A stretch of 64,000 bases of DNA from Hydnum rufescens UP504 (GCA_014904985.1 MU129072.1:74976-138975), one strand, 5' to 3'. Shown: positions 33,662 to 46,113, counted from the first letter of the stretch. Numbers and translations: made by a program. Notes: a model not told the origin generated them from the sequence alone.

Positions 33662-33855
33662 TGACTCACCCTCCTTGCAACCACTTTATGAAAGATAACA
33701 CCTTCTTAGCAACCCTTTTGTTCTGTTTATGAATGACTCACCTATCTTGCAACCACTTTATGAATGACTCACCTATCATGCAACCACTTTATGAATGACT
33801 CACCCTCCTTGACAACCCTATTGTTCTCACATATGACTCACCTAGGAGTGAGTCA
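33662..33855. promoter_or_regulatory. Cluster of six TGACTCA sites
   Basis: TGACTCA at 33662, 33734, 33765, 33796 and 33834, and its complement TGAGTCA at 33849. This heptamer is the core of Gcn4/AP-1-type bZIP binding. The units are tandem repeats of CCACTTTATGAATGACTCACC. The last two sites form an interrupted palindrome across CCTAGGAG. A TATA box follows about 30 bp downstream. Confidence 0.6.
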
Positions 33856-33886
33856 TATTCTTTAAACACAGCCACCTTCAGAAAGG

Positions 33887-33894
33887 TATAAAAG
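33887..33894 (+). promoter_or_regulatory. TATA box
   Basis: TATAAAAG in AGAAAGGTATAAAAGCTGG, just past the TGACTCA cluster and conserved in copy 2 at 52181. Transcription would run rightward, away from p1-p4, as in an LTR-type promoter. Confidence 0.5.
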
Positions 33895-34500
33895 CTGGTA
33901 GATTTTCCTGTATCCCCCCATCATCTTCTCACTACTGGAATATACTACTGTCTACAAATCTGCTTGCATCTTAAGAGAGTACTGATCTAAAGCCATCTGG
34001 AGCTAAGTCATATACAAGGTTGTTAAGACTAAGTCACTGGAAGCCCTCTATGCGAAATACTGAGCCAAGGATAGTTGCAGGACCTAAGGTTAGAGTTGCT
34101 GGACATCCAAGGAAAGGTGAGTAAAAACAAAGTTAAGTCAGAAGAAGAAAGAAACACATTGACATACTAAATCAAGCTTAAACTAGTCTAGATTCCTCTT
34201 TAGAATTCGCATTTTGACCAGGAGGACACAAATAGGTACCCACAAATAGCAGTAAACAGTTCAATACAACATGTATAAGCCTTTCACAAGCATCCCACAA
34301 TATATCATTGACTATAGCTAGTCCATACCACAATCTTATCCTCCACTGAATACCATACCTAACTTGTTAGAGAGTGATCAACCATCAGAGCGAACCAGCC
34401 CATTGAATAAAAACAGAAATACAGTCTCCCATCTACACACTGGCTGAACCAGAGTTTGATTTGACAGTCATCGGAGCTCCCAATCCTTCTTCTATACCGG

Positions 34501-34740
34501 GTGAGTCATAACATGACTAGGTCGCATGGCTGCATACTTTCACAGGTCTCACAAGAGCGAAGGAGTCCAGGCAAAAAGATAGATTTGATTCCACCATGTC
34601 AGTGACTTAGAATCGTCATGGCCATGCTATTACATAATAGTACAGAGGACGGGACAAACAGGGAAATGACAATTATGTACATATGGAACCTTGAGTACTA
34701 TATTACATGCAGAACTTGGGACACTCGATCACATTTAGAG
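34501..34740. other. Spacer
   Basis: No gene seen. Another TGAGTCA lies at about 34502. Confidence 0.35.
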
Positions 34741-34760
34741 ACTAGAGGAATGATTTGAAC

Positions 34761-35200
34761 TCATGCCTCATTAGGGAAGTTCCAAATACACACCTGATCA
34801 TCTGTGGTGATCCAACTAATGAGCCAACCAACAAATCTGTCCTTGGTGAACTCCTCTTTTGTGATTTGGGAATTCATATGAGCCTTTTCTTGTTTGTGAG
34901 TCTTCCAAATTGATTCAATTGCAATTTCCCAATTGTGCATTCTACATGCTTTGCGATATTCTTCTGAATGATAGGCTTCTAAATGCTTCCAGAGTGTTGT
35001 CATACTTGAATTCCCATATACCCAGGTATGTCCATCATCAGGTTTCTTTGCATTTGACTCCTTATAGAGAGTCCTGTCCATTGTTTACTATTTCCTCCTG
35101 GATCTGAGGTAAAATAATGCATACCTGCAAGATTTACATACTGCTTCCCCTCAGGCTTCTCCATGCCATGATTTGTATCACAGAAAGAAGTGGTCAATGT
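34761..35200 (-). pseudogene. hAT transposase N-terminal BED-finger fragment
   Basis: TTLWKHLEAYHSEEYRKACR is the H-x4-H half of a BED zinc finger. ESIWKTHKQEKAHM and FTKDRFVGWLISWITTDDQ follow, as in agaricomycete hAT transposases. After DDQ a GTGTGT donor marks an exon end. An AG/GT-bounded upstream piece reaches 35200. The catalytic RNase-H-like core and dimerisation domain are absent from the adjacent sequence. Confidence 0.65.
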
Positions 35201-35558
35201 CCAAAGTTTTCACAGTTCCCTTTTGTGGGATCTTTGATAGATGATGGCTAGAAGGTGAGGCCTGAATGCCAAGTTGGGAGCCCCAGCCACAGGCTGGCAG
35301 TGGTGTCTGAGGTTGGACTGCTAACAATATTTCTTGTGAATTACCTGAATGGTGATTCTAGTAAGGATGTCCACAGAAGAGGGGGGACAGAGGACACAGA
35401 CCAGAGTTCTCTGCCACATTCTGAGTCATCTCCATTTTGATTCCAATTGTTGAATTTGAAGGTGATGGTGAAGGTACTGGGGTAATTAATTGAGGATCAA
35501 TGGCAAGCCTTACTTGCTTCTGAGCATCAGGTTGAGAGCCATTACTTGATCACTTCCG
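35201..35558. other. No feature seen
   Basis: Unremarkable CpG-poor sequence without a supported gene or repeat. Confidence 0.4.
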
Positions 35559-35564
35559 GTTTGA

Positions 35565-36241
35565 CTATGGTTGCCATGGTCAGGTTTTGGTCAGGTTTTG
35601 CCCAATTTGGGCAAAACCTAAACCTGACCAGGTTCCAAAATCACCCATGAGGGCAAAACCTGAACCTGACCTGAGGTTCAGTCTCATTCAGGTCAGGTTC
35701 AGGTTTAAACCTGGTTTAAACCTGAAACCTGAGGTATGAGGGAAGCCAATGTTTTCAGGGGGTACTACAGAATATCTACACCCTCTGCTCAAGTCTCTGC
35801 CTCTGCCACTCCCTTTACATCCTGCTTTAGATCCACATCTCCTTCCTAACCCCCTTTCACTTCAAGTTACTGCTCACACATCTTCTGGAGATGGTATTTA
35901 GTCACTACATTCTGTCATGTGACTTGTGACCTGCACCAATTACCTCATTTGATGGCCAAGTCATGTGACTTCTGACTCCAGAACTATAGTCACATGTGTA
36001 AATTGCCAGATTTGGTGCCATAATAGTGGTCAATTTACATGGAATGGAACCTACACCCTACCTTTCAGGTTCAGGTTTAAACCTGGTTTCAGACTGGTTT
36101 TTGGATTCAGGGCAAGGGCAAAACCTGAACCTGACCTGAAGAAAATGAAATGAAACCTGACCCCAATGGAACGTGACCTGGGTCAGGTTCAGGTTTAAAC
36201 TCAGGTTCCACAGGTTTAAACCTGAACCACAGCATCCATAG
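35565..36241. mobile_element. 677-bp CAGGTT-rich element with TIRs and 6-bp target duplication
   Basis: The termini CTATGGTTGCCATGGTCAGG (left) and the complement of CCTGAACCACAGCATCCATAG (right) are imperfect inverted repeats. GTTTGA lies directly on both sides (35559-35564 and 36242-36247). Both subterminal zones (35575-35735, 36065-36230) are dense in CAGGTTCAGGTTTAAACCTG-type palindromes around a 330-bp ordinary centre. No coding capacity. Confidence 0.75.
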
Positions 36242-36247
36242 GTTTGA

Positions 36248-38117
36248 CATGGTTGGAAGCTAAAAAAAATGGGATTAGGATTCTATTCAATTTTTTTACC
36301 CCATGATTTGCCACTGTGAGTTGGTAACAGGCCCATTGTGCAGCTTGTGCCCCACACTAGCAAATTCAAACCATTCTCACTAAGCTTACTATCTAGTACA
36401 TATGAATCATGGAAGTCTTGACTCAAGTCGACTTCAAGTCAAGCTAATTCCTTTGAAGCCAAGTCTGAGCCAAAGATTTGTAACAAAAGGGCTTGACTTG
36501 ACTTGAATTGAAAAGGATCCACTTTGGGACTTACACTGACTTAAGTCCAAGTCCATGGCATCACTAGAGTAGCCTTGAGGGTGGTGAGTCTGTCTTCACA
36601 GTGTCATATTTGGGCAAGCATGGCAGATTGGGCCTTGCCAATCAGATTGGTGCTGTCAGGCATACCAACAAGCAGATCTGCAAAATTTGTACTGCCATTG
36701 ACAGGAATTTTGGCAAGTTCTTGAAGGAGCTTGGGCAGGTGGCCTGCTATCATCCAGGGGTAGTGGGGAACTGCCATGGACAATAGTGAGAGCTTGAAAG
36801 CATATACTTTCCATTCTGGGGTTTCTTCTCCCCAGATGGAAATTCACCAGTGAGTGTCCAGTTGACAGAGAATACAAAGGAGAAAGGCTCATTGTGGTGA
36901 GTTAAGGGGTCACAGTAATTTGAAATGAGCAATTTCAGTTCAGTAGTCCATCCATATCATGGCCCAACTATTGCTGGTATTACTGTACAGTTTGTTCCCT
37001 TTGTCACAGACATATCTCCAGCTTACTGAAACAAACTTGCCATATTTGGGGATTACAGAGTCAGACCGGAACCCTTCTTTTCACAGGCCCTTCTCTTACT
37101 GTGCCCCCATGCCCATTTGTTTTGAAGTGCTGAACTGTACTGTCTCCCTAACCACATGTTCTGATGACTCCAGCATATCCTCACAAGGACAATGCTACAT
37201 CTCAGGTGAGCAATGTTCCATGGGACCAGGGCTGCTGGCCTTGCTGTCTTCAAACCATCTGTTGCTCCCTGGAATCTGGGCTGACAAATGATGTCTGCTC
37301 AGGCTGTCAGACATCCAATGTGAAGTGTGTAGGAGTTGGTGAGGAGTTTGTCAGGGTACAACCCACATAACTGAGCTAGTCTTCCACACTCACTGTGTGG
37401 CTTATACAAGGGCATGGGCTCAAAGTGAGTGGCCAAGGCAATAAGGCAGTGGATCACACATAGTGCCAATTGCAATCATGATGTTTCTCTCCTTGATTTA
37501 TCATATCTGTGAGACACTTCCAGTTCTGTTCTCCTGTATCTACTCATAGATGTGATCTAGCATTCCTCTTGTCATCACTGTTGAAGCTGTGGCTGCTCAG
37601 GAGGCATTGGGAAGACACAGAAATTCTCCAAAGTTACTTACCAACTCTTTCAATCATGTGATGGACATAGCAAGGCAAGTGCAGGCCTTGGGGAGATTTG
37701 GCACCCCATTAACATCAATTGTAAACCATGTGTTTGCCACCTGCCGACTCCTGTTGCTCTGTGTTCCTCCAGATGGAGCTCTGTTGGCATCTCATCAGAC
37801 AAAATGAGATTATCATAATGCATCCATCCTGACCACTGGTTTGCCTGTTTTATCCACATAAGTACTGTACATTTCTTATCCCATGGTATCTTTAACACAA
37901 CCCCCCCCCCAAAGAGTACTTTGTCATACCTCCAAGTTACTGCTCAAAGGCCCCTTGGATGATGCAAGTGAAATGGAACAGGCCCTTGGAATTGTTTAGC
38001 CTGCATCACAGAGTTGGGGCAGTCCATTGAAGAAGCTAGAGGAGCTGCCAATGCAGGTCATATAGTGGACGATGTCAAATCCATTCTCTCAGTCAAGAAG
38101 ACCCCAACATTTCATGA
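36248..38117. other. CpG-depleted region without supported genes
   Basis: Short open frames only. One (36601-36786, GKHGRLGLANQIGAVRHTNK then QICKICTAIDRNFGKFLKEL) looks like a protein remnant with a CxxC, but I cannot assign it. A CAAGTCAAGTC-type simple repeat lies at 36410-36510. Confidence 0.4.
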
Positions 38118-39480
38118 CTGTTGTTGGAGGGATAAAATCCCATTATGTACATACCTCATCTGGGTCCAACTACCTCCTCAAATGAATCCAAATTTCTACA
38201 TTTCTCATGTATCCACACTTGTTATTCCTTTGGCCTTCAAATAGCATGGATTCCACATCCCAGGAACCATGGTCCTTTTAATTTTCCTCCACCCTATATA
38301 TGAGACAATTACTTGTCCATCCTTGGCACTTCAACAGGCCATCCAAATTGTACTTATTTCCAAGCCAGTTCAACCAGGCTATAGCAATTCAACTTGCTTA
38401 CTTTTGTCTACCTATTGTATCACTATCAGGATATCCAATTGCCTCAAGGGTGATATTTGACCTTGGATTACATAACATGACTCCCACTTTGACATGCAGA
38501 CTCATCACATGTTAAATAGGGGCTATTCCAATACTCTCAGGGAGTATTTCGCAAATATCTCCACCAATTTTGATTGGATCAACTCAGCAAAACAGTTCCC
38601 AGAAGGCTACGGTCAATACCTATCTAATGGTACCACACACACGTTTATCGGATGCGAACTTCATCCTCCAGGTTGATATTACCTCATGCTCCACACTACC
38701 CCTCAGTATTTCGCAAATATCTCCACCAGTTTTGATCTGATTTGTTAGGAATGACCACCCCTGGAAAAACACTGAAACTCCACATCGAATGGTACCAAGG
38801 GAAAAATGAGCAGATTAGAACTTGGCTTTCTGTAATTTAGTCTCCCCATGTCTCATTTCACTTTTACCTCTGCTTTTTATGATTACTAAAGGCAATTATG
38901 GTTCCGGAACCCTATATCCAATGGAGGGTACATCTAGGGTGACCAGTTCCACCCTTCCCCAAGGGATTTTGTTCAGTAGGAGAGGAGGAATACCTTGGTA
39001 AAGCCATATTCCCCTATTCTGACTTGATATTGGAATATCTCCTTCAGTTTTGAAGCTTTTGACTTTATTTCTTTTTCATCATTTTCACCTTAATCCCACC
39101 TTTCCGCCAGTGACCATAGCATTTTTCTGTGATGTATATTAAGCACAGGAGGTGCGAATTTCCATTGTCTTTCCCCCCATCCCCAGTTGAAAAGCTAGTT
39201 GAACTGCTGCTGGTGTTAGGGTAAATTCCACAACTAAACCCCCATTAGTCACACTTTTGATAGGCTCTCAAGAGGAGGACCTAGAGTGTGATTCCCCAAT
39301 TTAACAACTCCTTCATTTATTGTCTGGATAGGCTCAGTCTATACAGGACAATTTCACCCATCCAGAGACCTCCCTCCCCTCAGACCCTAATGTTCAGATT
39401 GGCCCTGTGATCCCCTCTCTTTGTCCTCGTATCCATTTCGTGGACTGTGGCTGGATTCGACATCTGTTTCCTGCTTACAC
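38118..39480 (+). mobile_element. Element X, copy 3 (diverged)
   Basis: It starts TGTTGGAGGGATAAAATCCC and ends at CTGCTTACACC, like copies 1 and 2. Internally it has GGGAGTATTTCGCAAATATC, two modules with AATGGTACCA-type cores (38545-38660, 38705-38810) and a TATATTAAG near 39130. It is more diverged than the others. No target duplication seen. Confidence 0.6.
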
Positions 39481-39544
39481 CATGACATAGTCAGAGGAGA
39501 TGGAGTCGACATAGGCTTGGGGCCATGATCTAATGACAGTGGAA

Positions 39545-39960
39545 CCCCAGAGCCAGGTATGGTCAGCTTGGCGCCAGAAACTTGTGAAAATGAGGCTACC
39601 ATGCAAAACTTGGAGTTGTCTTTCCTGTCCACATCCAGTGATCCGGCTGGGACTGGGCCCTTGGTGTCTGATGATGGTGGAATTCCAGGGTTGAGTATGT
39701 CTGGCTTGGCACCAGAAACTCATGAAAATGAGGGAACCATGCAAAACTTGGAGTTGTCTTTGCTGTTCACATTCAGTGATCTGGCTGGCACTGGGTCAGG
39801 GTCTGACAATGGTGGAACCCTAGGGCCAAGTATGTTTGGCTTGTCACCAGAAATTCATGAAGATGAGGTAAATGAGGCAACCATGTGAAACTTGGAGTTG
39901 TCTTCACCATCCATGCCCAGTGATTTGGCTGGGATGGGGCCCCAGGTATTCGGGGATGAT
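39545..39960. repeat. About 140-bp tandem repeat, three copies
   Basis: Repeats of GGCTTGGCACCAGAAACTCA ... AAAACTTGGAGTTGTCTTT ... AGTGATCTGGCTGGCACTGG. The plus frame is open for about 110 codons across it (LAPETHENEGTMQNLELS repeated), then hits a stop in the third copy. Whether this was ever coding is unclear. Confidence 0.7.
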
Positions 39961-41254
39961 GGTCTCCACAGTCAGTCTCACCTTGCACTGCTGTCACATT
40001 GCTTCACACCACCTCTCCTTGGAGAGTCACCTGGCCTTTTCTCTCAGGCTCATGTTTCCCTGAGGGAATGCACTCTAAGGCTGAACAACATGTGCCAATT
40101 CCATCATTGGAAGATGTCCTGGGGGAGTTGCAAGGCTTTATTGCTCAGATTGATTGACTTACTGATCTCTTCCTGTTCTAACTACAGGTTGAATCATGCT
40201 ATCAAGATGCAGCATCTCACCAGAGATGGACTGCCCATGTGATCAGTATGACCTTTTCCCCTTGATATTGCATGTCTGTTGTCTTATGATTGACATCCTT
40301 TCAGTTAATGACAGGGAGTATGGCTGGGGCCAAGGCTCTACCAAAGCACATGCACATGATGATGCAGCAGCAAAAGTGTTCAGTATATTGGGAGTAGATA
40401 GTATTGCCCAGCTTGAGAACTGAAGTGCCCATAATGGCTGGCATCTTCAATGGGTGTGCCACCATACTTGATGTTCTTGGACCTCATGTTCATGTGCATG
40501 CATGTTGTAGGAAAAGCTTGCTGGTGTGCCATCACCTACAACTCCTGTGTGGACAGTCATAGCCCTAGGTATGTGCAAAATGTGATCATATATCCCTCCA
40601 TACCTGATAAATCTTTGGCTTAGTCAATGGGATTTGTTATGGGAGGGGCTACTCAACCTTCTACACATGTGCTCAAGCAGAGGCAGCCATGCAGACTTTA
40701 GATCACCTTAACTTTGCCACCTCAGTTTGAAGTTGGGTGCAATATGATGTGGTTTGGAAGGTGGATAGCAAAAATTGGGTTTTACAGCACTAGTTGAATT
40801 GATAGGGAATGTTTATTTGGTAAGATTCAAGAGTGTGCATCATGTGGCTGAAATCAACGCCAGAATGCCCATGGTGTTAACAAAGCCCTAGAGCACAGCC
40901 TGGTCAGCCATATAGAGGGGCCTTAAAAGGAGGGACACATTGATGATTTAGGTAGGCCTAAATGGCTGGAATTGAGGTTGATGTCAAGTGATGATCAAAA
41001 ATTGAATGTTGATGATGGTAAACTACAATTTGACAATCTTTTGACATCAAGCATTGTCAAGTGCCTCATTTATTGGGACTTGTGCAAAATGTCTGTTTAT
41101 CAACCACTGAGGCTGACCTCAAAAGGAGTACCATCAGAGGTCATTTAGCTGGACTAATGAGGCATAATTTTGTCAGATGTCAATTGACAATCCTCAAATT
41201 GACCTTACAGGACATTGGATGGGACCCAATATCAATACTACATGTATCATAAAG
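39961..41254. other. No supported gene; isolated MITE-type terminus
   Basis: CpG-poor. TACAGCACTAGTTGAATTGA with TAGGGAA (40784-40810) is homologous to the MITE A/B termini, but no matching partner end was found nearby. Confidence 0.4.
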
Positions 41255-42430
41255 TGGGAAATGCCCAGATCATGGTGTAAATGGGGTTGGCAGATTTGGG
41301 TGAATGAGACAAATCCAATGAGCTCAAGAACATCCCAAACTGACAAGATTAATGATCCCAGGCAATGTTGAGTGGGAGCAGGGGAGGAGATGAGGAGCAC
41401 TGAGGCCAAAAAGTATCAGAATTCCTTGGGAGTGGGGGCATTGGAAAGCTGCAATTCAGGTGCACAGAATGCACCCACACACAGCCATACCAACAACCCC
41501 CATCCCCCTGGAAGACCACTGGGGGGAGTGGGACAAGATTGAGGATAATGAAATGATAAATGCTTGGATTGTGGCATGAATAGGCTTGGTGGATTTGGGT
41601 GAACAAGACAAATCCAATGAGCCCATGAATCTCCTGAACAGACAAGATTTGATGATCCCAGGCAATGTTGAGTGGGAGTAGGGGAGGAGATGAGGGGCAC
41701 TGAGGCCAAAAAAGTATCAGAATTCCTTGGAAGTGGGGGGTGTTGGCAAGCTGTGATTCAGGCACACAGAATGCACCCACACACAGCTGTACCAACAATC
41801 CCCATTCCCCTGGAGGACCACCTGGGTGGATTGGGACAAGATTGAGGATAACAAAATGAGACATGCTTGGATCATGGCATGAATAGGCTTGGCAGATTCA
41901 GGTGAATGAGACAAATCCAACAAGCCCACAAATGTCATGAATGGACAAGATTTGATAATCCCAGGCAATGTTGAGTGGGAGCAGGGGAGGAGATGAGGAG
42001 CACCAAGGCCAAAAAGTAGCAGAATTCCTTGGAAGTGGGGGAATTGGAAAGCTGAAGTTCAGGCACACAGAATCCAGACACAGCTATACCAACAACCCCC
42101 ATCCCCCTGGAGGACCACCTGGGAGATTGGGACAAGATTGAGGATAATGAAGTGAAAAATGCTCAGATCATGGTGTAAATAGGCTTGGCAGATTTGGGTG
42201 AACAAGACAACTCCAACAAGCCTAAGAACATCCCAACCAGACATGATTTGATGCTCCCAGGCAATGTTGAGTGGGATGAAAGCAGGAGATGAAGAAGCAC
42301 TGAGGCCATCCACTGAGGGTGGGGGCATTGAAAAGCTGTGATTCAGGAACCTAGCAGGCACCCACACACAGCCCTAGCAACAACCCTCATTCCCCTGGGC
42401 AATCACATGTGGTTATTGGGAAAGGTTTGA
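41255..42430. repeat. About 300-bp tandem repeat, four copies
   Basis: The mark GGCAATGTTGAGTGGGA occurs at 41361, 41661, 41964 and 42260, a period of 296-303 bp. Units contain CACACACAGCCATACCAACA and CCCCCTGGAGGACCACC. The fourth unit runs into the left arm of the palindrome. Open minus frames are repeat by-products. Confidence 0.9.
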
Positions 42431-44896
42431 GCTGTTGAATTGAAGTTGTCTTGCATTCTTTTGAAGTAGGCTTGTTGGACAGCTGAGCTTTGGGCACACA
42501 GAGTGTGCCCACACTCAGCTTCTCCAACAAAGCCATGGTCCCAGTGGGAGCTGGGACCATTTTGTTTGAAATGAGGTGTGTGTTCAAACAGTGGACTCAA
42601 ATGCTGGCAGTTTCCATAATTAGCAATGCACCCATGTACACAATTGAACAGCAATTTTGCTGCCACTCATGTCCATAATTTCATCATATCTTTCTTTCTC
42701 CCCTTTATGTCCATATTTTGATGTGCAGTATTCCTGTGTACATATTCCATACTACCACATATGTATGTACAGTATTAGCCTCCTGACCTCTCCCTCAGCT
42801 CTTTTTCCAATGTCCATTTAAATATGTCCCTGCAGCCAGGGGGCATGGACATTATTCAAAATGAGATATATATGTATGAGAAGATGGGAGGCCACTGGCA
42901 GCAGTTAGGACTCCACTCAGTGGTGAAGGGCCTTGTCACATGTCACACAATCCCATGACTGACTTTTGGATGGTTGTGACACATGGGGACCCAATATTAA
43001 AGCACATTTTAATCTGAGTGCCTCTAACCAATAGGAAATTTCAACAGTTCTTATATTGGATTTCTGGCATCCACATAGGGATGTTCCTTTCAGTGCTGAA
43101 TATTCCAGAAATTAACAATTTCCTCCCCAGAGCCTTCCATGCATCCAATTGCTCTGGACCTGCACACATAGGATATCCAGATGCATTTATAACATCCCCC
43201 CAAATTTCATATTCATTACTGCAATATCTGATTTTCCATAATATTTTCAAGTTTCACTGAAATAGACCCTCCAGTTTGAGCACTTCCACAGTTCCAATCA
43301 CTCTGATTTTTTGTAGGCCACACCTGATCACCATTTGTGGCCCAACCTTGAAATTCCACTCCATTCCAAGGACTTTTGACATGGGTCATGTGATCAAGGT
43401 TTCCCTCTCCCCCTCCTTCACTCAGTCATCCCATTTCCACAGAGTTAGGTGTCACCAGGAGTAGTAGTGCATGATTCAAATTTCAGCACATTCAATGGAA
43501 TATTCCTTGACTTATTCAAGAAACATTCCAGACCCATTCAATTTGAGGTCAGAACTGCATATTTCCAAAATACACAGTTCTGACCTCAAATTGAATGGGT
43601 CTGGAATGTTTCCTGAATAAGTCAAGGAATATTCCATTGAATGTGCTGAAATTTAAATCATGCACTACTACTCCTGGTGACACCTAACTCTGTGGAAATG
43701 GGATGACTGAGTGAAGGAGGGGGAGAGGGAAACCTTGATCACATGACCCATGTCAAAAGTCCTTGGAATGGAGTGGAATTTCAAGGTTGGGCCACAAATG
43801 GTGATCAGGTGTGGCCTACAAAAAATCAGAGTGATTGGAACTGTGGAAGTGCTCAAACTGGAGGGTCTATTTCAGTGAAACTTGAAAATATTATGGAAAA
43901 TCAGATATTGCAGTAATGAATATGAAATTTGGGGGGATGTTATAAATGCATCTGGATATCCTATGTGTGCAGGTCCAGGGCAATTGGATGCATGGAAGGC
44001 TCTGGGGAGGAAATTGTTAATTTCTGGAATATTCAGCACTGAAAGGAACATCCCTATGTGGATGCCAGAAATCCAATATAAGAACTGTTGAAATTTCCTA
44101 TTGGTTAGAGGCACTCAGATTAAAATGTGCTTTAATATTGGGTCCCCATGTGTCACAACCATCCAAAAGTCAGTCATGGGATTGTGTGACATGTGACAAG
44201 GCCCTTCACCACTGAGTGGAGTCCTAACTGCTGCCAGTGGCCTCCCATCTTCTCATACATATATATCTCATTTTGAATAATGTCCATGCCCCCTGGCTGC
44301 AGGGACATATTTAAATGGACATTGGAAAAAGAGCTGAGGGAGAGGTCAGGAGGCTAATACTGTACATACATATGTGGTAGTATGGAATATGTACACAGGA
44401 ATACTGCACATCAAAATATGGACATAAAGGGGAGAAAGAAAGATATGATGAAATTATGGACATGAGTGGCAGCAAAATTGCTGTTCAATTGTGTACATGG
44501 GTGCATTGCTAATTATGGAAACTGCCAGCATTTGAGTCCACTGTTTGAACACACACCTCATTTCAAACAAAATGGTCCCAGCTCCCACTGGGACCATGGC
44601 TTTGTTGGAGAAGCTGAGTGTGGGCACACTCTGTGTGCCCAAAGCTCAGCTGTCCAACAAGCCTACTTCAAAAGAATGCAAGACAACTTCAATTCAACAG
44701 CTCAAACCTTTCCCAATAACCACATGTGATTGCCCAGGGGAATGAGGGTTGTTGCTAGGGCTGTGTGTGGGTGCCTGCTAGGTTCCTGAATCACAGCTTT
44801 TCAATGCCCCCACCCTCAGTGGATGGCCTCAGTGCTTCTTCATCTCCTGCTTTCATCCCACTCAACATCACCTGGGAGCATCACATCTTGTCTGGT
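42236..44896. repeat. 2.66-kb near-perfect palindrome (arms 1322 bp, 17-nt spacer)
   Basis: The left arm 42236-43557 is the inverse of 43575-44896. Mirror positions sum to 87132 at every point I checked (43018/44114, 42403/44729, 43276/43856), so there are no indels over at least 1.1 kb. Only a few mismatches are visible (GCTCTGG versus GCCCTGG, TTCAAG versus TTCAGG). The spacer is CATATTTCCAAAATACA. The inner stem starts AATTTGAGGTCAGAACTG. The arms contain the end of a 300-bp tandem unit but no recognised gene. Confidence 0.95.
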
Positions 44897-46113
44897 GCTG
44901 GAGGGATAAATCCCTACACCATAGAATCCTTATCTGAGGCCAATTTTCCATACAAACAAATGGATTGAATGTCCATCCTGTCCTTAATTTTCAAACTGTT
45001 CATTCATTGGAGAAACAGTCCAAATTCTACATGTCCAAACCCCATCATTCCACATTGTTCCTTTGCCTTAAGGGTGGAGAATTGTGATTATGTAATGATG
45101 CAGACTGTGCCTGGCCTTCATTCTGGACCCACAGACCCATCACATGATCCAGAAAGGGGCTGCACTACTCTCAAGGAGTATCCTTTACATTTCTCCATCA
45201 ATTTTCATCAGATTGACTCGAAACAACAGCACCCAGAAAGATACAAATCATACCTATTGAACGGTATTAAACATGCAACAAACGGATAAAAAATGCGGTC
45301 CCTGTACTATTATCTTTCCATGATGCATGCTCTGAAGGAGTATTTCTCAATTTTAGAAGCCAATTCTTATTGGCTCCATTTGCGAGTACCACACCCTGAA
45401 AGCTGTTAAAAATGTGCATCGAAGGGTACTAAGGGCAAAACGAACGGATCAAAACTCCATTTTTCACAAGACAACCCCTTCCTCATGACTCCCCTCTTTC
45501 TCCACCAACACAAATGACAAATTGGTTCTGGACCTCTTAATTCCAATGCAAAGGACACTCAGGGCGACCTATTCCACCTTTCCTTAAGGGAATCTATCCA
45601 GTTTCAAGGGAGTAATGCCTTGTAAAGTGTTTTTTGTCTCTTTTTCACTTGATTCTTGAATATCTCCACCAGTTTTGAAGCTTTTAGCTTCATTTCTTTT
45701 TCATTATGCTTCCTGTATCTCCACTTTTCTTCCAGAATTTTTAATTGTGGTCTGGAATGTATATAAAGGGGAGGGGGCATGTAAATATTTGGTTTGTCCC
45801 CCTATCACAGTTTGAGGCACTGAAGTATTGCTGCTGTCTGGAGGAGATTTCCCACTTGTCAAGACTGTGTACAGCCGCATTAAGACTGAATAGTCAAGAT
45901 GACAACTTCAGGGTGTGGCCTTGACATCTTATTTTGTGACACTGATCTATTCCCTTGAACAACCACTGTTCATTGGGATTTTCTATTAACCAGAAAGACC
46001 TTCATTTCTCCAGACCTAAATATTTGAATTGTCCCTGTGGCTCCCTTCTTTTGTCCTCTCCTCAATGACATGGACAGTAGTTGGACTGGTTCTTAACCAT
46101 CCTGCTTACACTG
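44893..46113 (+). mobile_element. Element X, copy 2
   Basis: It starts TGGTGCTGGAGGGATAAATC exactly where the palindrome ends, and ends CTGCTTACACTG at 46113. It shares with copy 1 ATGAATTGTGATTATGTAAT-like text, GAAGGAGTAT modules at 45170-45450 and the TATATAAAGGGG promoter-like site at about 45760. No target duplication. The left end is contiguous with the palindrome. Confidence 0.7.

Larger units (their letters stand above)
30881..34500. repeat. 3.6-kb direct repeat, copy 1 (small-ORF cassette plus promoter-like segment)
   Basis: Colinear with 49195-52911 in the same orientation at roughly 85-90% identity by eye. It contains p1, p2, p3 and a truncated p4, then a module array, a TGACTCA cluster and a TATA box, and ends near TTCTTCTATACC. 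The copies are 18.3 kb apart. They may be two insertions of one uncharacterised element or a segmental duplication. No TG..CA ends or target duplications were found. Confidence 0.75.

Noticed and set aside
35565..36241. Interstitial telomere repeat (AGGTTC/CAGGTT)
   Set aside because: Motifs are palindromic, in both orientations and irregularly spaced inside a TIR-bounded insertion, unlike telomeric arrays.
41349..42367. Minus-strand genes of 100-170 codons
   Set aside because: They are shadows of the 300-bp tandem repeat and recur with the same period.
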